In this document: piece after piece, positions 23,020 through 31,907 of the stretch
Layout of the letters: each line of letters opens with the position of its first letter
Numbering within the stretch: the first letter of the stretch is position 1
The notes under the pieces: generated by a model
What the model saw: the letters and a program-made list of their open reading frames with translations, nothing else
Databases searched by the model: none
Told to the model about the DNA's origin: nothing
Made by a program: the position numbers and the translations under genes
Source of the DNA: Bolinopsis microptera
Taxonomy: Eukaryota > Ctenophora > Tentaculata > Lobata > Bolinopsidae
Direction: 5' to 3'
Assembly: GCF_026151205.1 (NCBI RefSeq)
Contig: NC_087073.1
Location: forward strand, 12,121,578-12,185,577
Length of the DNA: 64,000 nucleotides

Positions 23020-25623
23020 TGCAGCAGGATCATTGTCATCCATGTTAATGGTAATCCACGACTATCAGTGGTATCATGCTACGCACCCACCAACTGTAGC
23101 GACATGGACGACAAGTCTTCTTTCTACAGTTCCCTCTCCAGGACCATCGCTAAAGTCCCACCTCACAACATGCTAGCTGTTAGCGGAGACTTCAACGCAA
23201 AGCTCAGCAGGGGTACTGGGTTCTCGTGTCATGACACCACCAATGACAACGGTGAACGTCTCTTGGACCTCATGGACGAGCACCAGCTATTTGCTGCCAA
23301 CTCCCGTTTCCAGAAGCCAATCAGTAAGCTTTGGACCTACGAAGACCCCAAAAGGTCAAAGCATCAAATTGACTTCATTCTCTGGCGGAAGAAATGGACC
23401 AATAGTGTGAAGAACTGTCAGGCCTTCAACACCATGCAGACGGTCGGTTCCGATCACCGTATAGTCACCTGCTTTGTCCAAGCCAGTTACAGAGCAAACA
23501 GGACCCCGGCCAAAGACCCCCTTCGGAGTGTCGACTGGACCCCTCTTGTCCACGATCCCTGCTTAAAACATCAGTATGCAGTGGAAGTGAAGAACAGGTA
23601 CAGCGCTCTCCTGCAAGAAGCAGAGCTCCAGTCTGACTATGACCTGATGGTTGATAGTGTCAAGACCACAGCTCTTCGAATACTTCCGAAGAAAAAGAAG
23701 AAGAAAAAGGGAAACCCATATAACGACCCTAATATTGCACACCATCGCAATATTCTCAAGACTGCATCCCTGGGTCATAGGACTTCTCCCTCCTTCTCAT
23801 CTAAAGAAAAGCTCGAAGACGCCAAGAAGCAGCTGGACGAAGCATACAACACCGCTACTGCACAGTATGTCCAACAACAGACTGCATGTCTGGAGCAGAC
23901 TAACCCTGAGCACAGGCATCGGAGCTCTTGGCGCATCATCAGAGAGCTAACGTCTCCTAACACCGTGCCCTATAGTAAAGTGCCTGGGGGCACCACCGAA
24001 CAGCGGCTCAACGTTTGGTTTGAGCACTTCAAGTCGCTCCTCGGGACAGAGCAGCCACCCCCTGACCTCTCCTTGCCCTTCTACAACCAGAGAGTCTCGG
24101 ACACCCTTCCCATTAGCTGTCTTCCTTTCTCCATGTCCGAACTCGATTCAGTCCTCAAGTCCATCAAGTCCTCCAAGTCTCCAGGCCTAGATAGCATCCC
24201 TCCCTCAGTTTGGAAGCTTCCCCAACTTCGTGACGACCTCCTCAGTTTCTGCAACAGGGCCTTAATTGATGGAGTAATCCCTGAAGCCTGGACAACGGCA
24301 TCTATTATACCCATCCCCAAGAAAGGCGACCTGACCAACCCCGGGAACTATCGAGGTATCTCATTGGCTCCGGTTGCAGCGAAAGTTTTCAACAAACTCA
24401 TCCTCAACCGGATTTACCCATACCTGGATCCCCTACTGCGGCCAAACCAAAATGGCTTCCGCAGAGGAAGATCTACCCTCCCTCAGATACTTGCCCTACG
24501 ACGCATCCTAGAAGAGTGTAAAATCGGAAATCGATCAGCAGCTATCGTGTTCGTCGACTTTTCGAAAGCATTCGACAGTATCAACAGGGATGCCTTGTTT
24601 CACATCCTCTCCCTCTACGGCGTCCCTGCTCCCATAACTGATGCTATCAGGCTCCTGTATGACTCATCGCACTCCAGAGTCAAAACCATTGACGGCCTTA
24701 CAGACTTCTTTAGAACACTCATCGGGGTCCTTCAGGGTGATACACTCGCTCCTTTCCTCTTCATCATCGTCCTCGATTATGTCCTTAGGAACTGCATGAC
24801 TCTTGACCATGGCCTAACCATCATCCCCAGGCAAAGTCGGAGAGTACCTGCGGTCAGAGTCACAGATCTTGACTTCGCTGACGACCTGGCCTTGACTGCC
24901 GATACCATAGAGCAAGTCCAGCAACTGCTCTCGGATTTAGAGACTGCAGCAGCACATGTCGGACTTGCGATGAATGCTTCCAAGACCGAATACATGACCA
25001 TCAACATTCCTGATGCTGCCCCCGTGAACTCAATATCCGGTTACCAGATCAAGCAGGTTGATGACTTCAAATACTTGGGCTCATATATTGCAGAGAGCAG
25101 GAAGGACTTCAACACCAGGAAAGGCATGGCTTGGTCAGCCTGTATCAAACTGCAGAAGGTATGGACCTCTGGCATTTCTGACCAGCTGAAAGTCAAGTTC
25201 TTCAGAGCATGCATCGAACCTGTTCTGCTGTATGGCTCAGAAACCTGGACCTTGAACAAGCAGTTTGAGAAGCGTCTCGACGGGTGCTACACCAGGCTCC
25301 TAATGAAAGCCAGGAATCTTTCATGGAAGAAGCATCCAACCCTAAAGCAAATCTATGGTGACCTCCCTTCCATCTCCACCATCGTTGCACAGAGACGTGC
25401 CAGATTTGCTGGGCATTGCATGAGAGCTTCAGACCAGGTCATCTCTACCATCCTTCCTTGGCGGCTGCCACAGTTCAGGCGTGGGAGGAGACCACTCTCT
25501 TTTCTTGACACCGTAGCCAGGGACACAGGGTTGCGGGTAGAAGATCTCCGAACAGTTATGTGCGACAGAACCATCTGGAGACGTAGAGTGGAGGAGATTT
25601 CGATCGAGCATCGCCCAAAGTAA
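23020..25623 (+). CDS. LINE ORF2-type protein fragment: endonuclease C-terminus plus reverse transcriptase (about 867 codons)
   Basis: The open frame runs from the truncation point to TAA. Numbering from the GTG at 23068: APE-type endonuclease motifs GDFNAK (40-45) and SDHRIV (near 130); reverse transcriptase with FVDFSKAFD (495-503), IGVLQGDTLAP (from 552) and the catalytic FADD (603-606). A C-terminal region follows (KRLDGCYTRLL, RRARFAGHC) as in many LINEs. The first third or so of the endonuclease is missing, so the copy cannot be autonomous. There is no proper start codon because of the truncation. I would place it with RTE-like or related clades but am not sure. The RT catalytic residues are intact. 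Confidence 0.9.
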   Translation, partial: CSRIIVIHVNGNPRLSVVSCYAPTNCSDMDDKSSFYSSLSRTIAKVPPHNMLAVSGDFNAKLSRGTGFSCHDTTNDNGERLLDLMDEHQLFAANSRFQKPISKLWTYEDPKRSKHQIDFILWRKKWTNSVKNCQAFNTMQTVGSDHRIVTCFVQASYRANRTPAKDPLRSVDWTPLVHDPCLKHQYAVEVKNRYSALLQEAELQSDYDLMVDSVKTTALRILPKKKKKKKGNPYNDPNIAHHRNILKTASLGHRTSPSFSSKEKLEDAKKQLDEAYNTATAQYVQQQTACLEQTNPEHRHRSSWRIIRELTSPNTVPYSKVPGGTTEQRLNVWFEHFKSLLGTEQPPPDLSLPFYNQRVSDTLPISCLPFSMSELDSVLKSIKSSKSPGLDSIPPSVWKLPQLRDDLLSFCNRALIDGVIPEAWTTASIIPIPKKGDLTNPGNYRGISLAPVAAKVFNKLILNRIYPYLDPLLRPNQNGFRRGRSTLPQILALRRILEECKIGNRSAAIVFVDFSKAFDSINRDALFHILSLYGVPAPITDAIRLLYDSSHSRVKTIDGLTDFFRTLIGVLQGDTLAPFLFIIVLDYVLRNCMTLDHGLTIIPRQSRRVPAVRVTDLDFADDLALTADTIEQVQQLLSDLETAAAHVGLAMNASKTEYMTINIPDAAPVNSISGYQIKQVDDFKYLGSYIAESRKDFNTRKGMAWSACIKLQKVWTSGISDQLKVKFFRACIEPVLLYGSETWTLNKQFEKRLDGCYTRLLMKARNLSWKKHPTLKQIYGDLPSISTIVAQRRARFAGHCMRASDQVISTILPWRLPQFRRGRRPLSFLDTVARDTGLRVEDLRTVMCDRTIWRRRVEEISIEHRPK

Positions 25624-25633
25624 AAAAAGTAAG
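23020..25633 (+). mobile_element. 5'-truncated non-LTR retrotransposon (LINE)
   Basis: The insertion is delimited exactly by the 11-bp direct repeat TATGGCATTAT. It starts in mid-frame inside the endonuclease domain, the normal outcome of incomplete reverse transcription. It ends with a short A-rich tail (TAAAAAAAGTAAG). Reading is uninterrupted throughout, and its GC content and codon use are clearly higher than those of the surrounding DNA, so the copy looks young. Confidence 0.93.
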
Positions 25634-25644
25634 TATGGCATTAT
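25634..25644. repeat. LINE target-site duplication, right copy
   Basis: Second copy of TATGGCATTAT, 2.6 kb from the first, directly after the A-rich 3' tail. Confidence 0.85.
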
Positions 25645-25744
25645 AAAAAGATCAAGGGGCATCCTTCAGTACAAATTTAATGTAACATCAATCATTAAGA
25701 GAATGTTTATTTTATAAGTTACATTGAAGTGTACTAAAAAATTT

Positions 25745-25960
25745 ATTGAATCTGCATCTCATGGAAGTCGGGGAATTGTTTTGGAGCTGGAGAGCACCCA
25801 GAGGCAGTTTACCCGTCTGATTGATGAGGTGGGTACTCTTCCTTACAGCTGTAGATTGGAAACCCTCATTTTGACAATACTGACAGACCGGCGAATACGT
25901 GGGATCTTATAAAAGTTTTAAAAGTAACAAGTCGTTTGACGGATTAAGACGGATTAAGAA
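25745..25960 (+). pseudogene. Fragment of another LINE reverse transcriptase C-terminus
   Basis: The frame reads ELESTQRQFTRLIDEVGTLP, then YSCRLETL and RRIRG. This is the conserved segment after the RT core in Jockey/CR1-type LINEs (LExVQRRxTRLI, LPYxxRLxxL, RRxRGDLI). After RRIRG a one-base shift is needed to keep reading DLIKVLKV. It is a decayed fragment, not a gene. Confidence 0.7.
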
Positions 25961-26017
25961 TCGGGGATGTTCAGACTGATATGAGTAGATCCGGACTTAT
26001 ATTAATCGTGTTTCAAG

Positions 26018-26110
26018 TTGTAGGTTTACAACCTACCAGGACGCGCGCCGAGTTGGACTCGTCGACGGTCCAATATATGGAACAGATATTTTACGAGTAT
26101 CACCCGTTAA
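26018..26110. mobile_element. 93-bp mini-element with 8-bp target duplication, copy 1
   Basis: Begins TTGTAGGTTTACAACCTACC and ends ATCACCCGTTAA. It is flanked by a perfect GTTTCAAG direct repeat at 26010-26017 and 26111-26118. The same sequence lies at 26447-26553 with a different 8-bp flanking duplication, which shows that the 93-bp unit itself moves. The termini share only TT, so it is not a simple TIR element. It contains short self-complementary parts (CGAGTTGGACTCG, GTCGAC). Confidence 0.8.
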
Positions 26111-26118
26111 GTTTCAAG

Positions 26119-26345
26119 CAGCAGATGAAAAAAAAAAGAAAAAAAAAGGAAAAAAAGAGGGGACCCCAACCCATGTAGCTGAGACACCTCACAGCAAGTA
26201 GACCAAAGTGGCTCTTGCTTGTGAAAGGTGCGTCAACTACCCGCCGAAGCGGTGGGTTGGGAGTCCCCCCTGGGATCATTTCGTCCGTAAAATTATATAC
26301 AACATAAAATAGTACAGTAAAATATCAAAATTGACATAAACAAAT
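26119..26345. other. Unassigned sequence between mini-element and interrupted frame
   Basis: Holds an A/G-rich run (AAAAAAAAGAAAAAAAAGG at about 26128-26158) that could be a retroelement tail, and a short inverted GC-rich stretch (ACCCGCCGAAGCGGTGGGTT). Nothing coding is supported. Confidence 0.4.
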
Positions 26346-26697
26346 CTAGGAGACCTCAAAGCTCGTCTTCTGGGGGATGAGGTTGAAAGAGATGTCATGC
26401 AGTTCAAGATGCTGGGCCGTTGATCTTCCTCTGATTCCTCTTAGTGTTGTAGGTTTACAACCTACCAGGACGCGCGCCGAGTTGGACTCGTCGACGGTCC
26501 TCGTCGACGGTTCCAATATATGGAACAGATATTTTACGAGTATCACCCGTTAATCTTAGTGCAATGAGTGTACTTCTTAACAGATCAAATCTGAATCGTG
26601 TTCTGATATGATTTTTGACTTGGCTCTTGGCTTCTTTTTTATGGTCAGCTATCATCTCAGAGACACGATCTACAAATACAGTGCATAGCGGTCCCAT
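26346..26697 (-). pseudogene. Open frame of unknown origin, interrupted by the second mini-element
   Basis: Reading from 26697 the frame encodes 48 residues (ending LLRSTLIALR), then hits the mini-element. After the element and one copy of its target duplication are skipped, the frame continues GIRGRSTAQHLELHDISFNL to a stop at about 26346. The join is exact to the codon, so a continuous frame existed before the insertion. The composition (basic helix, then LRSTLIALRGIRGR) looks transposon-like, but I do not recognise the family. Confidence 0.5.
26447..26553. mobile_element. Mini-element, copy 2 (107 bp)
   Basis: Same sequence as 26018-26110 except for a 14-bp internal tandem duplication (TCGTCGACGGTTCC). 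Flanked by a perfect TCTTAGTG direct repeat at 26439-26446 and 26554-26561. It is inserted into a minus-strand open frame. Confidence 0.8.
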
Positions 26698-26929
26698 ACC
26701 TCCAGAGTCCAGAGGTTGTGAAGACTAGAGGGACAAGCAGCAGATGTAGTAAAAGTTTAATTAATATCAAGTATCTTAAGACTTTAATTTTTTTATTTCT
26801 CTCAGAGCTAGTTACTCTTTATATTATTTGTTACTAAACTGCGACTAAAACAATGAAATGATTTTCTCCTGACGTCAAAAACTTTTTAACAAACAGTTTT
26901 AGCTAAGGTTTAAAATTAAATTATTTACA
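26698..26929. other. Intergenic AT-rich stretch
   Basis: No coding or repeat feature is recognised in this short interval. Confidence 0.4.
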
Positions 26930-27093
26930 ATGTACTCGCACAGTACATGCAGGGCATGCCTCAAGATCATATTAGTGTAGGAATCATTATGTTTTCAACA
27001 ATTCATTATGTGTCGATTTCAGCAGTGAGGTCCCCTCTTCGTCCGGTTTGTGTGTTTGTCGCCTGTCTGGACTCTCGTAGTCATGTAATTTTT
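26930..27093 (+). repeat. Inverted repeat arm, left
   Basis: This roughly 160-bp segment (including ATTATGTGTCGATTTCAGCA and GGTCCCCTCTTCGTCC) recurs in inverted orientation at 29034-29300. Identity is high but not perfect, and the right copy has about 90 extra bases after GGACTCTTG. The pair brackets a 1.9-kb interval. Confidence 0.7.
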
Positions 27094-28517
27094 AATTTTT
27101 AATTTTAATTTGTTATTTTAATTTTAATTTTTCAATTTTCTAAATGTGTGTTCTGCTCCGGGACTCGATTACCGTTTCGGCTTTCTTGAGACTGTAAATT
27201 TGGAAAGCCAACTATGCGGGGTGCCTGCCCACCGGCACTGAAGAGTGATCAAAGAATTAACTAAAATTTCCTAATATAACGATTGAATATAGAGTTGTTT
27301 AACCGGCGCGGCCATGGGTGTGTGGCCTAGCTTTGGCTGCACACCTATGACTGCGCTGTTGCTGGTGGACAGGCGCAGTTTTTGTTGTGCAGTAGTGTTG
27401 CAAGAGAATAAAACCAACTTATTATGTACTAAATGGAATCAAGAATATTATTGATTTCGGTCAATTTATATTTTTCGGTCTCCAATTATTGAACTGCGGA
27501 AGCTGGTTGCCTCAACAATGTTGACTATGCATGGTATGACTGAATTGTAAACACGTGATAATTGAACGAAAAATAAATGATGAACATGATTCAAAAACTG
27601 TAAACCACCAAATGAATTATCGCTTAAATTTAAATAAGTATTTAAACAAAAACCATCATGTGCCGTTAAGCAGCAGGGCGCGGCTCATCTGGGCCACAGC
27701 AAATCGGCGAAAATGGGTTCGAAAAAGCCACTATTGGCACTCGAGTCCTTGATCTTTCCGATGGTTCACTGGGGCTTTTGAGCTGCCGTCCTTCAGCTTC
27801 TGTAAACTGAAATTACTACCAATCCAAGTTGAGGCAATCAGCCGACGCGCGGCTTTTATGGTTATATATGATATGTTTAATCTGTAATAAAGATCAAAAT
27901 TCAAATTTGTTTCTCTAAAAATTTGTTTCTCTCTAAATCAAAAGGATTTAAGAGAATTTGGAATTGTAATTTTTAATAGAATTACAAAAAATTTTAAATT
28001 TTGGAATGTTTCAAATGAAGAAATAAAAAAGTTGACCGAACTAATATCTATAATAAAAGAAATGCAAATGTAATGAACATTTTTGATTCAATCCTTTTGT
28101 GGGAAAAAAGCAGTTTATACACTTTCATTCCATTGGGGAATATGAATAGGTTTTAAAATATAATAGTGTAATGTATTCGATAATTTTTAATAAAATTGTA
28201 TTTGATTAATTGCAATTTGATAATAATTTTATTATTAATGATTCAATAAATAAGGTTTATTTTATCCTTAAAATACTTTGTAGAGCTACATATGCTAAAC
28301 CAGTTTTATATATTATAAGCCTTTGTCATACGTTGTATGACCCGCCGCGCACGAGTGCGCGGCTCTCCTGTATGTTTTACTAAGTGAAACGAGAATGGCG
28401 GTTACGATGTGATACAATATAGCCTCGCACGTGCATATTTAAATTTGCCTTCGAATAAAATACACTTGTTTGGCGCGCGCGCCCATAGCAGCAGTGAGCT
28501 GCACTGAGCAGCAGTTG

Positions 28518-28782
28518 CTCTAACTCACAGGGGGAGCTGAAACCAGGTTTTCGATCAAACGCTGCCATGTGTAGTCAAACGTCGCCAAAAGTTGCTCTCG
28601 TCCAATAAAATCGCTGCATTATGTAAGCCAAGCTCCGCATATGAATATATGTAATTCAATTTATGCATGCTGACTTTCAAAATGCAGTGATTTCATTGGA
28701 CGAGAGCAACTGTTTGCGACGTTTGACTACAAATGGCAGCATTTGATCGAAAACCTGGTTTCAGCCCCCCTGTGAACTAGAG
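28518..28782. mobile_element. Fold-back element, about 105-bp arms
   Basis: The left arm 28518-28623 starts CTCTAACTCACAGGGGGAGC. The right arm 28680-28782 is its inverse, ending CCCCCTGTGAACTAGAG; the spacer is about 56 bases. The arms carry AACCAGGTTTTCGATCAAAC and its inverse. CACAGGGG-type tips resemble hAT ends, but I found no clear target duplication. No coding capacity. Confidence 0.72.
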
Positions 28783-28879
28783 CCCTCTCGCTTGCAGTAG
28801 CGCGCGACCGCCGAAGGCGGCAAAGATTCTATTGTGAAACAAGCGCGTCACGCAGTACGCGTAGACACATGGCTATGTG

Positions 28880-28970
28880 AAGAGTAGCAGTGAGCAGCAG
28901 TGAGCAGCAGTTAGTAGCAGTGAGCAGCAGTGATCAGCAGCAGTCAGCAGCAGTTAGCAGTAGTTTCTTT
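28880..28970. repeat. AGCAGTG minisatellite
   Basis: Repeated AGCAGTGAGC / AGCAGTTAGC units, degenerate, over about 90 bases. Related AGCAGTGAGC units also occur at 28486-28515. Confidence 0.7.
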
Positions 28971-29033
28971 ACCTGGGGACCTCAGGCTATCACGTTCATA
29001 AAACATAAAATAAAGATAATTCATACTCCATAA

Positions 29034-29300
29034 TACAAATTACATGACTACAAGAGTCCATCTAAAAATATACAGAGTTCATCTACTGTGGCCACATGTG
29101 CCCCATACAGAGAATAGAGCCCATGATGGCCACATGTATCAGATGTCCAAGAGTCCAGACAGGCTACAAACACACAAACAGGACGAAGAGGGGACCCCAA
29201 TGCTGAAATCGACACATAACGAATTGTTAAAAACATAATGGTCCATACACTAATACGATGATGAAGCATGCCCTGTGCTGTTCGAGTACGTTTGCCTACA
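29034..29300 (-). repeat. Inverted repeat arm, right
   Basis: Inverted partner of 26930-27093. On the minus strand it reads the same motif series (GGGCATGC, GTCGATTTCAGCA, CCCCTCTTCGTCC, GTAGTCATGTAATTT) but with about 90 bases inserted near 29063-29147. Confidence 0.7.
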
Positions 29301-30562
29301 GCATAGGCTGTGATACAGTCGACAATGCCAGCGATGTGCAACATGATGGGTGGCTCGGTTTATCTCACAAATTTTTGCATTTATGGAAATTTAAAATGTT
29401 GGCAGCATTCAACTGAACTGAGCTGCTCTACAATCAGTAATATGTATATCTATCTAGTTTGCTAAAGCTTTAAAATGTGGAAAAAGTTTTAATATATCGG
29501 TGCCGCGCCTAAGCAGCAAAAGAGTTATTTATTTTAAAATTTATTTTTGTATCTAGCAAAAATGATGTAATGTTTTTAATATGACGTAGAATTAAAGCTA
29601 TTTAATATACGAAATCGTTTTTATCCTCTACTATGGATAAACCTACCCTCGATTCTTCAAAATTTTTCAGAAATAAGGCTTACAGGGACTATATCTTTAT
29701 TAACACAACACTATAGTCCTTAAGGGACCCTGATCTGAACTTATACATACATTTAAAGAATACATACAAAACATAAGTGCTCCCACAGATCCCACAGGAC
29801 TGTCCATAAAAAAGCTCACATCCAGCAATAGCCTAGAATCGTCCAAGATAAAATTGAGAACCATTTAAAAGTAATTCGATTTCAGTGGCTCACATTTTAA
29901 GTCACACACTTATGAGGTCAGAGTGAAGAACGAATTATCAGAATTGTTTCAAAGCTTCCAAGGTGCATTCCAAGGTGACAGTTTATCTGGAGAAATCTTC
30001 AATCTGGTTTCTAGCAGCAGCACTCTACCAAGTTAGAGAAACATTAGGGACAAAATGAGCCTCCACTGTTAACGTGCGCTATTAGCCAATCAGCATAACC
30101 ACGCCCTGCTTGATTGGACCGTAAAAGATTTTGACTGCACAAATGTTATTTTCCAAACATTACAACTGGCTGGTCACACACATCTCAATTAAATTCCCCT
30201 AGGCTACTGTTTCCCAAGTCTTGTCCTGTGAGTAAAGAATGTGTGAGAAAGTATTAATAAAATAAATGTATATTTTTTGAATTTTCTAAATCTAATCTGA
30301 GAATGAAGTATAAAGAAATTTTTAATTAGCACTGTATAGTTTAAGATATTTATAGCTTATTATAACCATTGATACAAAGGCCATAATCTTTCGCCAGCTC
30401 TTTAATATCCACCTTGAAGCTACATTTTATATCCTTGAACTAAACAATATAAACTAAAGCATGTTTTAGTGTAGACTTTTTGTCACAACAAGACTGCAAC
30501 CTATAGTAACAACTATAAACAGAACCCCTAATGTCTACTAAAAAATTTCTTCTAGTCCTAAT
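29301..30562. other. Intergenic
   Basis: No gene is recognised. The segment at 29660-29760 read on the minus strand (CAGGGTCCCTTAAGGACTAT, then AATAAA) could be the 3' end of an unrecognised LINE, but that is a weak call. Confidence 0.35.
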
Positions 30563-30789
30563 ATGAGCCTTGTCTCTAAAAACCTAACTGAACTAGCGTT
30601 TCGGTGTGTGCAAAAGCTTTCAGGCATGCGCATTCCTTGCCCCGTTAGTTACCTGTCCTTCCAAAACCGAACTAGCAGTCAAGGACAAAAAGTCATACAC
30701 CAATTGGGCATTATATTTATGAATTGTTTTACATCTTTTTATTCTGTAAAATGTGCTAAAATTAAATTTTTTGTTCCATTGAAATTTCT

Positions 30790-31085
30790 TGTTTCATTGT
30801 TTGTAGAAGAAAATCCTGAAGGATGGGAATATACAGACGATGTTGACTTTAAGGGAGAGGACATGGAGCTTGAGAACATGCTGCCTAATCTCAAACAAAC
30901 CATGTCTGAGTGGAACTTGTTTGTAAACAAATCAAAAACTGAGTTAGCCCATGTCTATCTAGCTGATCCTAAAGAACTCAGAAAAAGTATCCGAAAGGAA
31001 AAACTTGAAACATGGAACCAACAAAATGTTAGGATCATTGCTCTGTAGTGAAAAGGACATTCAGCAACGTTGTAATCTTGGACAA
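30790..31085 (+). pseudogene. Reverse-transcriptase fragment (YxDD region), family A
   Basis: The frame reads EENPEGWEYTDDVDF, then LENMLPNLKQTMSEWNLFVN, SKTELAHVYLAD, and after a one-base shift LGSLLCSEKDIQQRCNLGQ. YTDD stands where RTs have YADD. WNLFVNxxKTE and LGSLLCxEKDI are typical of a non-LTR RT family. The fragment ends shortly after KDI, where the related fragment at 57012 begins. Truncated and frame-broken. Confidence 0.75.
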
Positions 31086-31199
31086 TGGACATGATGAATT
31101 TAATGAATTGGAGAGATGCTGGCTGCATGGTCCCTTTGAGATACCCCTTTAAACTAAAATCAAGTTTCCTAAACGTTAGAGCAGAGAAAGTTTAATATA

Positions 31200-31888
31200 C
31201 AGGGTGGGCCAAAAGCCAGTGTGCAAACGTTGGCCTTAATAGCTCAGTCACTGAGTGCCCAATTGAAATACTTCCTTCTGGTATGACTTAGTACCACTAC
31301 TGGTTCGAGGAATTTGTCAACTCGAAAAATATTCGCTTTCATTTTTTTCAAATGGAGGTTCATTTTCACATTTATTTGATAGTTTGGATAGTCGGATCAA
31401 GCTAAATGTTATTGAATTGTGTTTGGCCATTCGAATTACGTTTGTCCTGAAAGAATAAGAACTGTAGCTTCTCAGATGACCGAGATATGAAGCATAACGA
31501 GTTTATTCATTACGTGTGATCAGGTGATTGGTTTACCTAATCACGTGATAAGGTGACCCCGTTAACTACTAGTTAGGGCAAGAGTTGATTTTTCTGTGAA
31601 CAAATTCGTAACAAAGGTTTGTCTACTGGAATGTGTAGTCATTTTTCTCCAGGAACCCATACGCCCCACCCCTAATATTGGTTATTCGGCTCCAGAAGGT
31701 CTTGAGATCTCCATAGGGGGTGCAAAATGACCGCAATGGCCACATTATGGCAGGCGAATGATAGTTTCAGAACGATTGGGGCTTTATTTTTCGAAATAAA
31801 TGGAATTTTTCGAAATTTTTCTCAATTTTATTGAAATTTCGAAAAAAATACACCAAATTATTTTTAACGCTTATTTCAAATCTTACTC
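31200..31888 (+). repeat. Left inverted-repeat arm of the 4.3-kb element
   Basis: Begins CAGGGTGGGCCAAAAG. The inner 150 bases include AATGGCCACATTATGGCAGG and AACGCTTATTTCAAATCT and are almost identical to the right arm in reverse. Confidence 0.78.
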
Positions 31889-31907
31889 GGGAAATAACTT
31901 CAATTAA

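Larger units (their letters stand above)
27094..29033. other. Interior of the 26.9-29.3 kb inverted-repeat pair
   Basis: Poly-T/A-rich tracts (27075-27130) alternate with short GC-rich palindromic clusters: CCGGCGCGGCC (27304), CGCGGC (about 27670), GACGCGCGGC (27844), CGCCGCGCACGAGTGCGCGG (28332) and GGCGCGCGCGCCC (28472). A fold-back element and an AGCAGTG array lie inside and are listed separately. No protein-coding potential is seen. It may be one large composite or nested element. Confidence 0.45.

Noticed and set aside
23356-25662. Several antisense frames of 60-85 codons across the LINE
   Set aside because: They are shadows of the high-GC LINE coding strand.
26018-26553. Hammerhead-ribozyme-like arrangement in the 93-bp mini-element
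   Set aside because: Some stem-like complementarity exists, but the conserved CUGAUGA and GAAA core segments are absent on both strands.
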